64,000 bases of DNA, from NCBI GenBank assembly GCA_015680905.1, contig JADFTS010000040.1, positions 62,001 through 126,000 on the forward strand, given 5' to 3'. Below the pieces are notes generated by a model. That model did not search any database, had not been told where the DNA came from, and saw only the letters and a list, made by a program, of their open reading frames with translations. Positions within the stretch are counted from its first letter, which is position 1; every line of letters begins with the position of its first letter. Positions 11,501-23,400 of the stretch are shown here, piece after piece. The position numbers were made by a program, and so were the translations under genes. The stretch comes from Coptis chinensis (lineage: Eukaryota; Streptophyta; Magnoliopsida; Ranunculales; Ranunculaceae).

Positions 11501-13566
11501 ATCCAGTTCGAGTGGTTTACCATCACCAAGTTGATGAGAAACATCATGGGCATAGGTTTCTAAGTTAGCTATGGCCTATCCCATTTTTTATTTTCCTTAT
11601 AGAAAAAACCCTTTGACTGTATTCAGAAGTACGTGAATCGGATTGAAGAAAAGTAAGATGATGGACACTCTGTAGCTTGTTTACTGTATACATTTTTCAT
11701 CATTGTTATAACTTGTAACTTCTCTAAATTATAGAAAATAACAAATATCTCTACTCCTGATTGGAGTCATAATTATGTTTGACATGCGCAAAATTAGTTT
11801 GGTGCTGATACTATCTATTGGAAGAGTTCCCTTTCTGTTAAGCGTTTCATTTTTGACCTAACTGAATTTTCCATTTACTTTCCTGAACTTGCTGTAACAG
11901 TTTAGTGTGCTACATATTTCATATGTTATTGTTTTTGTCTTAGCCAAAATGTACTCTGTAGTCTGTACAACAAAATAACATATTCTAATATGAAGTAATG
12001 GTAAAAAGTCGCATACCAGGCTTCTAAAACTAATGACTGTTTAAGTTGATTTCTCGCGGGAGTGATATTGTAGTGGTGGCTCATAGATGCTTTCCATAGC
12101 AGGTATCCTTGATGAGGTCCAGATCATTCTTTTAAGGTTGTGGCTCTTGAAGTGGGAAGTTTTGGTGTCATTTGGCCCATTCTTTGTGGTATTGTTGGCC
12201 TTCTTTGCTTTTGTCTGTTGGAATGGAAGTGTAGTTCTTGGTACTTACCATCTATATCTTGTTCATTTATTCTTTAGTTGGAGTAAGCTTTCCCTGACAC
12301 TGTACAAATCATCCAATGCAGGCGCCAAAGAAGCGCACACAGTCTCTCCACACTTCGCACAAATAATGTACTTTGGGCTGGCTTCTGCCATGGCTATGGC
12401 TCCTTTCAGTTTTGGTTTTAGCCAAGTTGTAGGGCTTTGTCGGTTGCTCTGGAGTAACAAACTACTGAGTTTCTTTCAAATACTTAGTGGCCTTACTACT
12501 GGATTCTTATTTGTGCATTTTTTCAGGTAAGGTGGATTCACTCATAAATCTAATTGACAAAGTTATTTGAACACTTGCTATGTTTCAGAATCTATTTTTA
12601 AGTTGGTTAATTATGTGAGATGCCACCCACTTTTTGTTGCTACTAGAAGAACAGATGCAGGGAATGCCTTCTGGAACTTACTTTTTCTAACATCTTCCAG
12701 AAGGGTCTCAATTCAAGAATGTATTGGTTGAGCTGTTGCAAGTATTCATAAAACCTACCTATGACTTGGTCCATGATAATGTCTAACACTTAAGAGTAAA
12801 ACTCTGAAGTCCAAACCTAGTCTGGGAGGCATACAGAGATGTAGTGCTTGTAGAAGTTTATTTTGCTGCAAGCATTCTCAATATGTTATCCTTTTGTTAT
12901 CTTCAATTCTACATCATTATTAGGCATATGGGTGCAAGATGAATGACTGGTTCCATTGCATCAAGGTCATGCTTGATATCATGTCATAATAGTTTGAAAA
13001 TCCCCATATTTCCATTTGTCCTAGTTGTTTCCTTTATTTGTTCTATGCTTGATTCTTATGCAAGTTTGTTTGTCAATGCAGTATAGAGCATCCCTATCTT
13101 GTTGCAGACAATCGGCACTATACCTTCTATGTTTGGCGAAAAGTTATTAAATCTAACTGGTTAACAAAGTACCTTCTCCTCCCACTCTATGTGTACTCAT
13201 GGCTTTTCATCTTCAGAATCTTAGGTAAATGGAGAACAATCTTGTCGTTAAGAAAATAGTATGTCTGGTTTATTTCTACTGAACAAATTGTTTCTGTCAT
13301 TGTCAGGGAAAGTTCGAAAGAATGTCTGGGTGGTGTTATATTTCCTGGCTTGTGCAGCTGTTCTCATTCCCACTCCACTGATTGAATTCAGATATTATAC
13401 CATCCCGTTTTATTTCTTAATTTTAAATTGTCAAATCAATGATAGCAGAGAATGGTTCTTCATGGGGTTCATTTATACTGCTGTGAACATCTTCACAATG
13501 ATGATGTTTTTGTTTCGTCCTTTCCGCTGGACCCATGAACATGGGACGCAGAGATTTATATGGTAG
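8510..13566 (+). CDS. ALG10: ALG10, dolichyl-P-Glc:Glc2Man9GlcNAc2-PP-dolichol alpha-1,2-glucosyltransferase
   Basis: Eight exons join in frame to 509 aa, the length I recall for the Arabidopsis protein: 8510-8599, 8669-8757, 9303-9636, 10778-11048, 12103-12240, 12322-12526, 13082-13224 and 13307-13566. All introns are GT-AG. The family adds the third and last glucose to the lipid-linked oligosaccharide in the ER lumen, the signal for efficient transfer by oligosaccharyltransferase. Visible hallmarks are an N-terminal membrane helix, then [16 protein letters not shown] with the acidic DE pair expected in GT-C loop 1, then TTPPGLY. Later come [27 protein letters not shown] and the C-terminal [10 protein letters not shown]. 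Many hydrophobic segments fit a multi-span ER protein. The start is chosen because [20 protein letters not shown] aligns with the family N-terminus. Intron 4 holds a MITE at 11234-11409. No break was found. Confidence 0.95.
11234..11409. mobile_element. hAT-type MITE in ALG10 intron 4
   Basis: The ends are imperfect inverted repeats, CTATGTTACATGGACATG on the left and the complement of GTGTCAATGTAACTTAG on the right. The element is flanked by a perfect 8-base direct repeat CATTTTAT (11226-11233 and 11410-11417). An 8-base target duplication is characteristic of hAT transposons. Length is 176 bases with no coding capacity. A related element lies at about 44487-44838. Confidence 0.8.
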
Positions 13567-14308
13567 ATGTTTCACAGGAAATGTTGCTGAGTGCACTCTA
13601 TCCTTGAGATAGCTCTTATAAGGAGATAATTCTGCTCAATCTCATTGACTTATGTCAACCTTTTGGCAGCTATGCGCACAGGAAGAGCTTCATATTCTTT
13701 GGCAATTGGCATCCTATGTGCTGCTGTACGATTTTATCCGGCTGTTACTAATACCAGGTTTTCTTAATCAGCCATTCGTTGAAGTTATTCTCAGTTTTAT
13801 CATTTAGCCCTTCTAAAAAAAAGGTTATTAGAAAAGTTGTTCTTCCAAACAATTGTTTTATGAAAGTGAAATTAATTGTATAGGATTTTAAGGGACAATT
13901 GAATAGAAGCTTGAAGTGTTAAACAGGCATACAGTGCAGTGGCATATATTGACCTTTATTTCTTAGTTGGATACTTGGATATAGGGATCCAGTATTTTAT
14001 AAATAAGACGAGCAATATTTTCAATTACAGAAGTCACCCGTCTGCTTAACTTGTTCATCAAACACTGACCCTAACATCCTTGCAGGCCGTGTCCATTTGT
14101 TCGTCTAACAGACTAACACTGGCCCTTAACATCTTTACTGGATCTCATCTCTAGTAGAAACTAGGGATGCACAATTATGATGGTCCTGAATATTGAACGG
14201 ACGATGAAGTTCAATTGAGTTTGCTGTGTCGTTTCGGACTTCCATTTAACTTGGCTTGTCTGGAAAAGGATCCTCTGCAGGGATAATGTTCTCTCTGCAA
14301 CTTGTTTA

Positions 14309-14899
14309 GAGCATCTTTAGGTGAGACGCTATCCTAGCATCAAACACCAAATTTTCAATAATTCGGTGTTTTTTCATCTTCAGGAGAGACACATGTTGAT
14401 GAAAACACCAAAGCAAACACCAAATCGGCTAAAATTTGATGTTTGCTTTGGTGCTGTATCAAATCTCTCTCGCGGAGGAAAAACCTCGCGGTTTTCTGAA
14501 TACCGCATGGGCTTGGGATAAAGTGTGGGTTTCAATCTCGCGGTTTTGTGAAAACCGCCTGAGAGATTTGAAAAGAGAAGAAAGAAGAAAGTTGATGTGC
14601 GACACATCGCTTGGTTTCTAGAAAACCGCGTGGGCTTGTGCTTCTAAGGTGGCTTCTGTGGCGCGGTTTTGCAAAAGTTGCGTGGTTTATGGAAAACCGC
14701 GTGGGCTTGGGCTTCTAAGGTGGGCTTCTGTGGCGCGGTTTTGCAAAAGCTGCATGGGTTATACGGCGCGGGAATAAACCGCGTCATTTGATGTCAACTA
14801 TTTGATATCGCTCCTGAAGTTAGTTGGTGTTTTTTTGGTTTGGTATTTAGTTTGGTTTAAATAGTTGGTGTTTTCTTGGTTTCTCTTCTAAAGATGTTC
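14309..14899. mobile_element. Tourist-like (PIF/Harbinger) MITE
   Basis: Terminal inverted repeats GAGCATCTTTAGGTGAGAC and, on the other strand, GAACATCTTTAGAAGAGAAAC flank 591 non-coding bases. The direct repeat TTA lies on both sides (14306-14308 and 14900-14902), the target duplication expected of PIF/Harbinger. The interior holds repeated CGCGGTTTT and GGTTTGGTGTTT-type segments shared with the elements at 57101-57782. Confidence 0.85.
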
Positions 14900-15418
14900 T
14901 TAAAAACTATAATTTCAGAGTTGGTTGTATTCTTTGGAACTATTAGATCTGTTGGATTTTTGTTGACTTGTCCAAGACCAAATTGCAACCCTATGAGTTG
15001 GTTGTTCTTCCTTGAAGATCAATAAGTGATCTTCATTAAAATAGAGTACGGGACCTCCCTAACCTTGCGAACGAAAGTTGTGTCTAGATCCTGAGATTTG
15101 TTTGTAGAAACTGAGGTTTATTGTAACTTGTGCTGTTAAGTTAGTTGCAAATCTAACATGGAGAACAAATTACGACATAAGTTTCTAATTGACTTCAAGA
15201 TGATATATCATATCAGGGAGTGACTCTCAAAGATAAAACTGCCGAAAACATAAGACATTTTTTTTTTTTTTTGTAACTCACAAGGACCGGGTAGATGAAA
15301 GGTCAAGTATACCCTTGACGCGAAATAAAAAATGGATCGGATAGATGAAATGTCAAGTATATCCCTGACGCGAAATAATTAACGACCCGGCCCAGACGAA
15401 ACGACCTGGTGTATTTAG

Positions 15419-15966
15419 TACGAACAATCATTATTCATACCTTTAAGTAGGTGTGAACACTCATTATTCATACCCCCAAGGCCCCAATTACAAACATTAG
15501 CTATGAACAACGAGTGTTCAAATCTATTGGAGCTATGAACAATGATCCAATAGGTATGAACATTAATCCAGTTATGAACATGGATTGTTCATACCTATTT
15601 GGGAGTATGAAAAATCACTGTTCATACATCAAAAGTGTTCATACATCAAACATGAACAATCATTGTTCATGACTATTTTTAAATTTTTTTCAATTGGTAG
15701 GTATGAACATTCAATGTTCATAGTCCTTGGGTATGAACATTGATTGAGTATGAGCATTCGATGTTCATAGTCTTTGGATATGAACATTCAATGTTCATAG
15801 TCATTTAGGTATGAACATTGATTGGGTATGAACATTCAATGTTCATAGTCTTTGGTCCTTTGGGTATGAACATTGATTGGGTATGAACATTCAATGTTCA
15901 TAGTCTTTGGTCCTTTGGGTATGAACATTCAATGTTCATAGTCCTTTGGGTCAATGTTCATACATC
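15419..15966. repeat. Array of short palindromes (TGAACATTCAATGTTCA)
   Basis: About six close copies of the 17-base palindrome TGAACATTCAATGTTCA, and several degenerate ones upstream, are spaced 30-55 bases apart. Two adjacent copies share an almost identical 54-base unit (about 15811-15918). Each copy is an inverted repeat with a one-base centre. The array ends just before the F-box-like pseudogene. No coding. Confidence 0.85.
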
Positions 15967-16061
15967 AATATATTGTATAAGATACACCAGCACTATTTCT
16001 TTATCTCTTATCTACTATTCATCCACATATTTCAATCATATCTTATCACTTAACTTACTCA

Positions 16062-17056
16062 AATTTGATTCGAGGTTCATCAATTTACATCTCAACCATT
16101 CAATCCCGGTCCACAGTTCCAGGGTCATCATTATCACTAGACCCAACCACATAAAATCCCAATTCTACCACTTAGAGGTTACCTCCAATTCCAATCTCAT
16201 AAAATTAGAAATTCCGGTTTCCGCTTCAATGGTTGTTTGTGTTTACAATAATTTAATATGTTTAAGTCATTGCTTAGGTAACCATTTTTCCAACTTATAC
16301 GTGTCAAATCCTCTTACAAAAGATTACATTACTATTAAAACTAAGAGTCGTCAACTACGTCTTTCTCCTCATTACATTAATTTCGCATTTGGTTATTGTG
16401 AAATAGTAATGAGTACAAGATTATAAGATCGATCCCTCGTGAAGCTGGTGTTGTAAGCGTGTTCACTTTTTAAGTCGGTATTTGGGCGCAAGAAAATGTT
16501 AACCTTAAAGGAATAAAAGGGACATGGAGAAACATAGAAAAACGTCTGGTGTCCGGTTTTGATGAAACATATTATGCACTTGTTAATGGAGTGACACATT
16601 GGTTAGGTTGTAAATCGGAGGGTGTTATTGTTTGTTTTGATCTCAAGGATGAGTATTTTTATGAGATGCAAATGCCGGGTTTGGATGTTAATTATGAGTC
16701 TCATCTAGGTGAGGTCAGAGTGAGTTTGGGAGATTTAGGTGGATTACTAGTTTTCTCTGTGTTTTATGTTACTGGCAAAGGAAGTTGATATCTGGGTTAT
16801 GGGAGACTATGGTGTTGCCGGTTCTTGAACGAAGTTATTTAAAGTTAGACAAAACTAGATGTGTGGGTCGTTTGAATTCTTGCATCCAATAGGTTTGGAA
16901 AAGAGTGGAGAGACTATAATCAGGAAAGATTATTGCCAACTACTGATGTATGACCCGAAACAAAACTCAGTTACAAAATGTAAACTAAAATATGAATTTA
17001 TGTTTCACAATATATTCAGTTATGTTGGAAGTCTACTCTCACCATGGTTCATGCAG
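16062..17056 (+). pseudogene. F-box-associated (FBA-type) protein pseudogene, F-box missing
   Basis: Three consecutive stretches translate as an F-box-associated domain. The first (16062-16425) has FINLHLNHSI, then VYNNLICLSH, VSNPLTKDYITI and FAFGYCEI. The second (about 16500-16785) has GTWRNIEKR, VNGVTHWLG and VCFDLKDEYFYEM. The third (about 16800-17056) has WVMGDYG-like residues, then QLLMYDPKQNSVTKCKL. In intact proteins this region follows an N-terminal F-box that docks on SKP1 in SCF ubiquitin ligases. Here the F-box is absent and its place is taken by the palindrome array. The frame is interrupted near 16425 and again near 16788-16860. A possible small 3' exon follows an acceptor near 17178. 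It looks dead. Confidence 0.8.
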
Positions 17057-19124
17057 TAGCCTACCAAAAGACTTGATTGGTATGTTTTTTCTCTGTTTGT
17101 TGCGGTTGAATTTTTTTTGCGATTAATGATTCTTTCTCTTGTCCTCAAACTATTTTATCTTTTCGTTCATTTTGCAGGTTGTGTTTGAAGCTACCCCGAC
17201 TATGAAAATCAAGTTGGTCAAGCAACCCTCTTCTGGAAATTTTAATATGCATTTCATCAATTTCCTTAGAATAAGCTATTGTTTTAAAGATAAAATAAAT
17301 ATGTGAAAAAAATTATAATATATAGTAAAACTATATAAGATTTTGTATTATTTAAATAATGGTCTCATCGATGTGAGTATTATTATCTATACGCGTGCAA
17401 AACAAAAAATTAGACTAGAGCAAGTCACTTAACGACTTTTTTCGCGATTTAATACCATACTTAGCGTGTGATCAACCTAGGAGTCTAAGGGCTTATAGGA
17501 AATTAGAGATTAAGTTTGGTGGGCAGAAAAAAATAATTATGACCTTGAGTCAAATTAATTAGTTGTTTGTGGGGTTGGGCTTTATATTAGTTTTGTTAAT
17601 CTATTTTTAGCTTTTGACATTGTCCTTAATTCCTTATCAAGAGAACAGGCGTACTAAACAAGACGATACCCATCCCTTTCTCCTTCTTATCTATTAAGTA
17701 CTTGAGATAGAGTGGTACAATTGGAGTTACGGTGGGGTATACGGATAGATACCAACCAAGTGACTTTGCACCCCTATGTTCCAAAGTGCACCCAAAAATG
17801 TTCGCTACCGCGCACTTGATTAAATTGAAGTGAAACATGGAACCTTGATATGAGATAAGGGAACTGGTGCTATTAAGAGGTTGTAGTGGTTGTTAGATTG
17901 TTGTCTTATGTGATTAATTAATATGGAGGTTGGGCGGATTGATATAACTGTTGATGGTGGTTAGTATGCACTCCTGATTTTAGAATTTTGATGCAAAGAG
18001 GATTAGTTTGCTTTACTGCAAGTGTTTTTGTTGGGTTAAGGGTAGAGACATGGAGATGGATTACCACTCAAGAGACTCTATTTCATTCACTCTCAATAAT
18101 CCATTATATAGTGAGTAGTGGTTTAACTATCAGTTTTTTGTTGTCGCTGTTTTGGTAATGTTTAACTTCCTAGCATGATGTAGTGGCTCAAGGCATTTAT
18201 TTTGGACTTTTGCTACTATGGTAAATGCAAATATGTAATACATTTAGTGGGCTTCATGCCTTTTGGTGTAATGATTAATCTCATTTTTGTGAGGGCTTCA
18301 TGCCTATTGTAGTCTTTGTATGCTCCCTTTAATGATCTGGGTCGAACAGGCTCAATACCATCGTCGATTATGTATTGGCCTTGCTGTGATGTTTAGGATA
18401 TCTTTGGGTTTCATGGTTCGTCATCTTAATTTGTCCGCTCTTCATGTCAGAACTATGGTCCATGTTGATTTTTTTACACTTAACAGTGAGTTTAAATAGG
18501 TAGACGGTCCCTCCAGCCATGGTTGATGGGGTTGCTGATTGTGGTTTTCTTGCCAGTGTTTGTTCCTTCGGGAATGTATGTGTAGGGAGAAATCCCAAGT
18601 GTTTTAGGCGTGAGGCCTTATGTTATGTGTACCTCCCTCTAATGATCATACTCTTAGGGAGAGTATGTAATGTTTCTCTATGTGCAATAAACAGGTGGGG
18701 GTCTGCCTTTACTCGAGCAAACTTTTCAAAAAAAAAAGATGTAATGCATTTGTCTGGTTTAAGGTATATTTTTGGATTTTTGCTACTAAGAATTCTCAGG
18801 TACCAAATCTTATAGGTCCATATTAAAGTGTTACTTTGCAAAAAAAAAATTTGTTGTCCTTTTGGTTTATATATATATATATATATATTATCGGTAAGCG
18901 AGGTTGTTAACGGGGTCTCCTACCCTTTTATTAAAAAATAAAAGAAAAGAAACCAAAAGGAAATTACAATCTCTCATACTCTTTCCCTATTACATCATTA
19001 TATATAATTTTTTACATCATGAGGAAAGGAACTTGGCCTGATCATTGCATATGGATCAGCTGTAGTGGTACTTGTTAGGCATCAGCTAACTTGTCCATAA
19101 CATGAGAAAAGCGTTGGCTAGCCC
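17057..19124. other. Intergenic, no gene recognised
   Basis: AT-rich DNA with a TA microsatellite near 18870-18889. Open frames are short and show no family features. Short related segments around 18250-18330 and 18600-18660 (near CTCCCTTTAATGATC and CTCCCTCTAATGATC) suggest old repeat material. Confidence 0.6.
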
Positions 19125-20490
19125 TTTAGGATGTTCTTCCCCCATTCTGCTATCTCTCTGGACACCCCCGCATATTTGATGCCAACCATAATTGTGCCCT
19201 TGTTGGTTACAAGTGCTGCCTTCACTGGTTCCTACACCATCTCCTTTCCAGTCACTGTACCCGATGTCTTAACATCCACACTCTTCTGTATTGCCCTTGC
19301 CCTGATCATATGCCTCCTAGATGGCGTTTCCCAGCCATCCTTCCCAATCTCAGTTGTACTCAAATGTTCCTGATTCACCGACGGCTGAGTCATCCCCTCT
19401 TGGGCCATTTCAACCCCTTGACCCACTGGCGTAAACCCTGTCTCAGTCCCTGGCTCTTTTTCTTCACTGCTTTCCTCGGCCTCTTTTTCCACTGAATTAA
19501 CAGGATCTAATACTTCTTTAGGAATTTCCCCTTTCTCAGCTCCTTCCCTTTCATCTAGTATCCCATGCTCAACTTCTTTTTCTTAAGCCAAATACCCTTT
19601 CTAGGATCTGAAACCACCTTGACATTCTTAGGGCATTTTTGTGCAGAGTGCCCAAAGGTGTCACAACAAGCACACCATGCTAGCCTCCAGCTGTACTCAA
19701 ATGTAACATTAAATTTTCTCCGCTCATCAATCACTATAGGCACTCCATCCGGGTAAGAACACTCTATATTAATATCAACACACACCCTCGCATAAGAAGT
19801 CCGTGATTTGCTCTCAGTGAGTCTATCTATAAAAAGTGGATTCCCAATGATACTACCAATCTTGCTAAACCCCTCCTTGTTCCACATTACTAATTGCAAT
19901 TTTTTTACAATCACCCAAATAGGTAGTGTCTTTAACTCATTCATCTCATTCTCAACAAATAACTTTCAAGGCCTAATAACAAATAACTGACTAGCAATGT
20001 GAAAACATCCAATGTCAAGAACATCACGCCTGTCCTCTTCCTTGTCAAACTCAAACGTAAACATCTTATCACCACATAAGTTCATCTTGAGATTCTTAAT
20101 ATTCCAAGTCTTGGACACAATTTCTTTCACATAATTGTACTCCATTCTTTTTCCTACAAACTACCCGACAACAAGTTTTTCGTACTTCTTGTACTCATTC
20201 AGAAACTGGTCACTTTTAACATGTATAACCGGTTTACCATCCACCAGAGTGGGTGGCACAAAATCTACCCCATGTTGTTGTTTTCTATTGTCATGGGTAA
20301 AATTCATACCAGAACTTGCTCGCCTATCTGTATGTTGTCTCATCCTCGCCTTAGGAACCAAAACAGTATCCACCATCCATCTCCGGCCTGTAATTCCCAC
20401 ATTATGGGTATCCTCTTTTATTACTAGATCCATATCAAACAAGAATGTACGCTTATTCCAAAACAGTTTCACTACACTTGGAATCATGTT
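19125..20490 (-). mobile_element. LINE (L1-like) ORF1 remnant: DUF4283 plus CCHC zinc knuckle
   Basis: The minus strand encodes most of a plant LINE ORF1-type nucleic-acid-binding protein. From the N-terminus there is an RNA-binding DUF4283-like part (about 20160-19950, including DKMFTFEFDKEEDRRDVLD and then LKTLPIWV), the linker NKEGFSKIGSIIGNPLF and RTSYARVCV. The zf-CCHC_4 knuckle follows, with CACCDTFGHSAQKC (CX2CX4HX4C) near 19650. An acidic, charged tail follows. In-frame stops fall near 20161, 19960 and 19555. No endonuclease or reverse transcriptase follows downstream (below 19125), so this is a partial old copy. A degenerating stand-alone DUF4283 gene is the alternative. Confidence 0.75.
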
Positions 20491-23400
20491 TGTGGTTATG
20501 ATTTTCTCTCGGATATGCTATCTGAAATTAAAGTTGAAGACCTTCTAGAAAAGGCTTTTGAACTCAGGGTGCAAATTTCTACTATAGTCAGCTAGAACTC
20601 TACAAACACTTACGTTTTGTTATTTTCTTATGAATTTCAGCACTTAAATGCACTCTTGCAGATAAGGATATGGATAAACATGTGTAGCACTGGTCGTCCA
20701 CTGGTACATGAAATTGTGTTTAATTTAGCGATAAATGACGAGGTTGCTTTAATTTGTAATATGTCTGGGTTCAACCACATATACCTTCTGTGGCATTCAA
20801 AAGACATATCCATATTTACTAATAATCAAATGAAGACATTGTTCGAATAGGCATATGTTTTGCATTTGTTTTTTTTTTTAAAGAAAAAGTTAGCTATTGA
20901 ATCACCAAACCTAAGCTTATAAAATAGCATTTTAGAACTTTGCTAAGAGGCCCAATGTGTTTAGGCATATTACTCCCAAAGCAAATTTTTCATAGCAATA
21001 GTATGCATTTTTGAACGACTTTCTTTAGTGTGAATTCTTTCTTCATCAAACAGGTTGGTCATTCAAAGCATGTACAGGACCACAGGTTTGACTAAGCTTT
21101 CTCTCAAGAGATCAAGTAGGTGCAACATAGCCAGATCTATCAACATCTCAACTCAGGTAACCTTTTATTTTTTTGACTGTTGGTATTTTTTGTTTCAAAC
21201 AATTGTTGCCTACATGTACAATGTATGTCACGTAACTACTTAGTAAATTGATTCTTCATAGTTTTGATCACCTAACCAATTTTTGCCGTATGATTAGTAC
21301 TTGATATTTTGTTTTACTTAGGTTAGTGTGCACTGGGCTTAAGGGTATGAAGTTTGGAGTTGTTAGTCTATTTCTCTTAGTATGTCCAACCAAGGGCCTT
21401 AACTAAGTTAAACAAATCTTTGTAAGCATATTATAACAGGCCTTTTAGTGCTTTTAGAGAGGGTATGAAGTTTCATGACAATCATCATGCTTGCATTCTT
21501 AGAAAATTGATTCTTAGGTTGTCATTCTGCTGACAATATGACTGATTGACTGATGACTGTTTAAGAATATTAAATGAGCAACTTGGTGGTGCATTAATTC
21601 TCAACCAACATTGGATGGAAGAAAAATACAAAAAAGAAGAAAGCACATCATGTGGTAAAGAAGCTAGACTTGGTGGCAACGACGACAAAAATGGTTTGGA
21701 GTTTCCTGGTAATTCTAAGAAAAGGAGAAAGGAAGTGGATGATGGTGAACTGAGGCACATCAAGTTGTTGCAAACCGTTTTTACTTTGTTTTTATAAATA
21801 TGGTGATGGTTTTGTTGAAGAAATGAAGGTCAAAAGAGTATTGGAGTGCTTGGGTTTAGCTAAAACATTTTCTTCTGCTCAAGGTAAATTTAAGTTTACC
21901 ATTCCTGTGATAAATTATATATTTTCTACATCTATTTTGATTGAGCTTTGTATGTTAGAATGTTAGATTAAAGTCATTAAACTGCCAATTTGGCATTATA
22001 AGCTTCATTGATTGATTAATCTGTATCACCAGGGGTTTAGTAGATAAGAAAGGATGTTAGCATCAAAGGCAAATGCATCATGCGATGTGGAGTGGAGGAT
22101 TAATGTATCATCAATGCAAGCAGATCAGATTGTTCCCTTGCACTTCTAATATAAGGTTTGTTTGACTTTACATTATTAAGTTTCATATAGAATTTGTATT
22201 GTGTAATTAGTTTAAAGCAAGATATTCACATTCGATTGTCAACATCTTGATAAACTCTACATAGTCATTGGAATTAAAACGTGTTGATGGTTATATCCAT
22301 TAGCATGTGTGAGTTTTTTCAACCACGCCACCTGCTTATTAACAGACACCGATCTGCATTATGAGTTTTTCCATAACATCGAATTAAGGATGAAGCGAAA
22401 ACATTAGTTTAATGTTGGAACAAACGCTATAACTAATTTATAATGTAAAATAAAAACACACATAATTTTGTTTCGAGGAACACTTGATACAAGGTTTCTT
22501 TTATGAAAAAGAAGATAAATAAATTGTAGCATACTATATAACATACTTTACATCCTAAAGAAGGGGATTTAACCCCTTGGGAACTATTAAAAGGCATCTA
22601 TACTTTAGTTATGTGTATTCTTATTTGAGAATGAAACATTGAAATGTTAGCTATACATGAAGTTCTTATTAATGATTACCGCTAATATTCACGACTTTCA
22701 TACTTGAGGGTGGGTGTTCGTAATTCAGTAATTCACAATGTTATTCCTTTCTTGCGGGTTATATGATGAATCCTCGATCACGTTGGTTATAATAGTATTT
22801 AATGAAGATGTCCCCTTCCCAAATATGTGTGGTCCACTACCACATACCTCTACATCAGGGCATCAACCTGTGGATCTTTTGGAACTATGATGACTTGATG
22901 AAAGACACTCATAATTGGTAGAAGCATTAATGCGTGAGGGTTTGCAAAATTTTATTTATTGGGAGGCAATTGGGTTTGTCTAGTGTCAAATTCCTATGCA
23001 ACATTTTTGCAGTGTTTCCAGTTTGGTACCATCCATTTTTTTTGTATAAAGATGGGGAAGAAATATGTTACTCTCAATTAGTATTTAATCTCAATTTGCA
23101 AAAAAAAAAAAAAAAAAAAGGTTTAATCCTACAGTGTGGGAAAAATAGATTTTCTGAATTGGGTGGCATTTTTTGTCATGTGTTATTGTGTTATAGGTGG
23201 ACCTTGAAAGGATGAATGGTTGCTTAGTCACCGATCTTCAAATACTTACTCTTGAGTCGTTGCTGATAGCCTGATACCACGTACTACTAGGACGACACCC
23301 ACCTTCACCCATTTCTCAAATGGTACTGCCAAGTCATGGTAAATCTTTTCTCATTTAGTTGATGAATTACATGTTTTTTTTTAGTTTATTGAAAATTCTA

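Larger units (their letters stand above)
13567..16060. other. Intergenic: ALG10 downstream region, MITE, tandem repeats
   Basis: This holds the probable ALG10 3' region, a Tourist-like MITE (14309-14899), a two-copy tandem repeat near 15284-15385 (unit about 55 bases around TAGATGAAAGGTCAAGTATA) and the palindrome array at 15419-15966. No gene is recognised. Confidence 0.7.

Noticed and set aside
15419-15966. Palindrome array as a CRISPR array
   Set aside because: Plant nuclear context, irregular spacing, repeats of 17 bases with similar spacers and no cas genes.
20135-20548. Plus-strand open frame of 137 codons
   Set aside because: It is antisense to the LINE ORF1 remnant, which has recognisable domain motifs on the minus strand.
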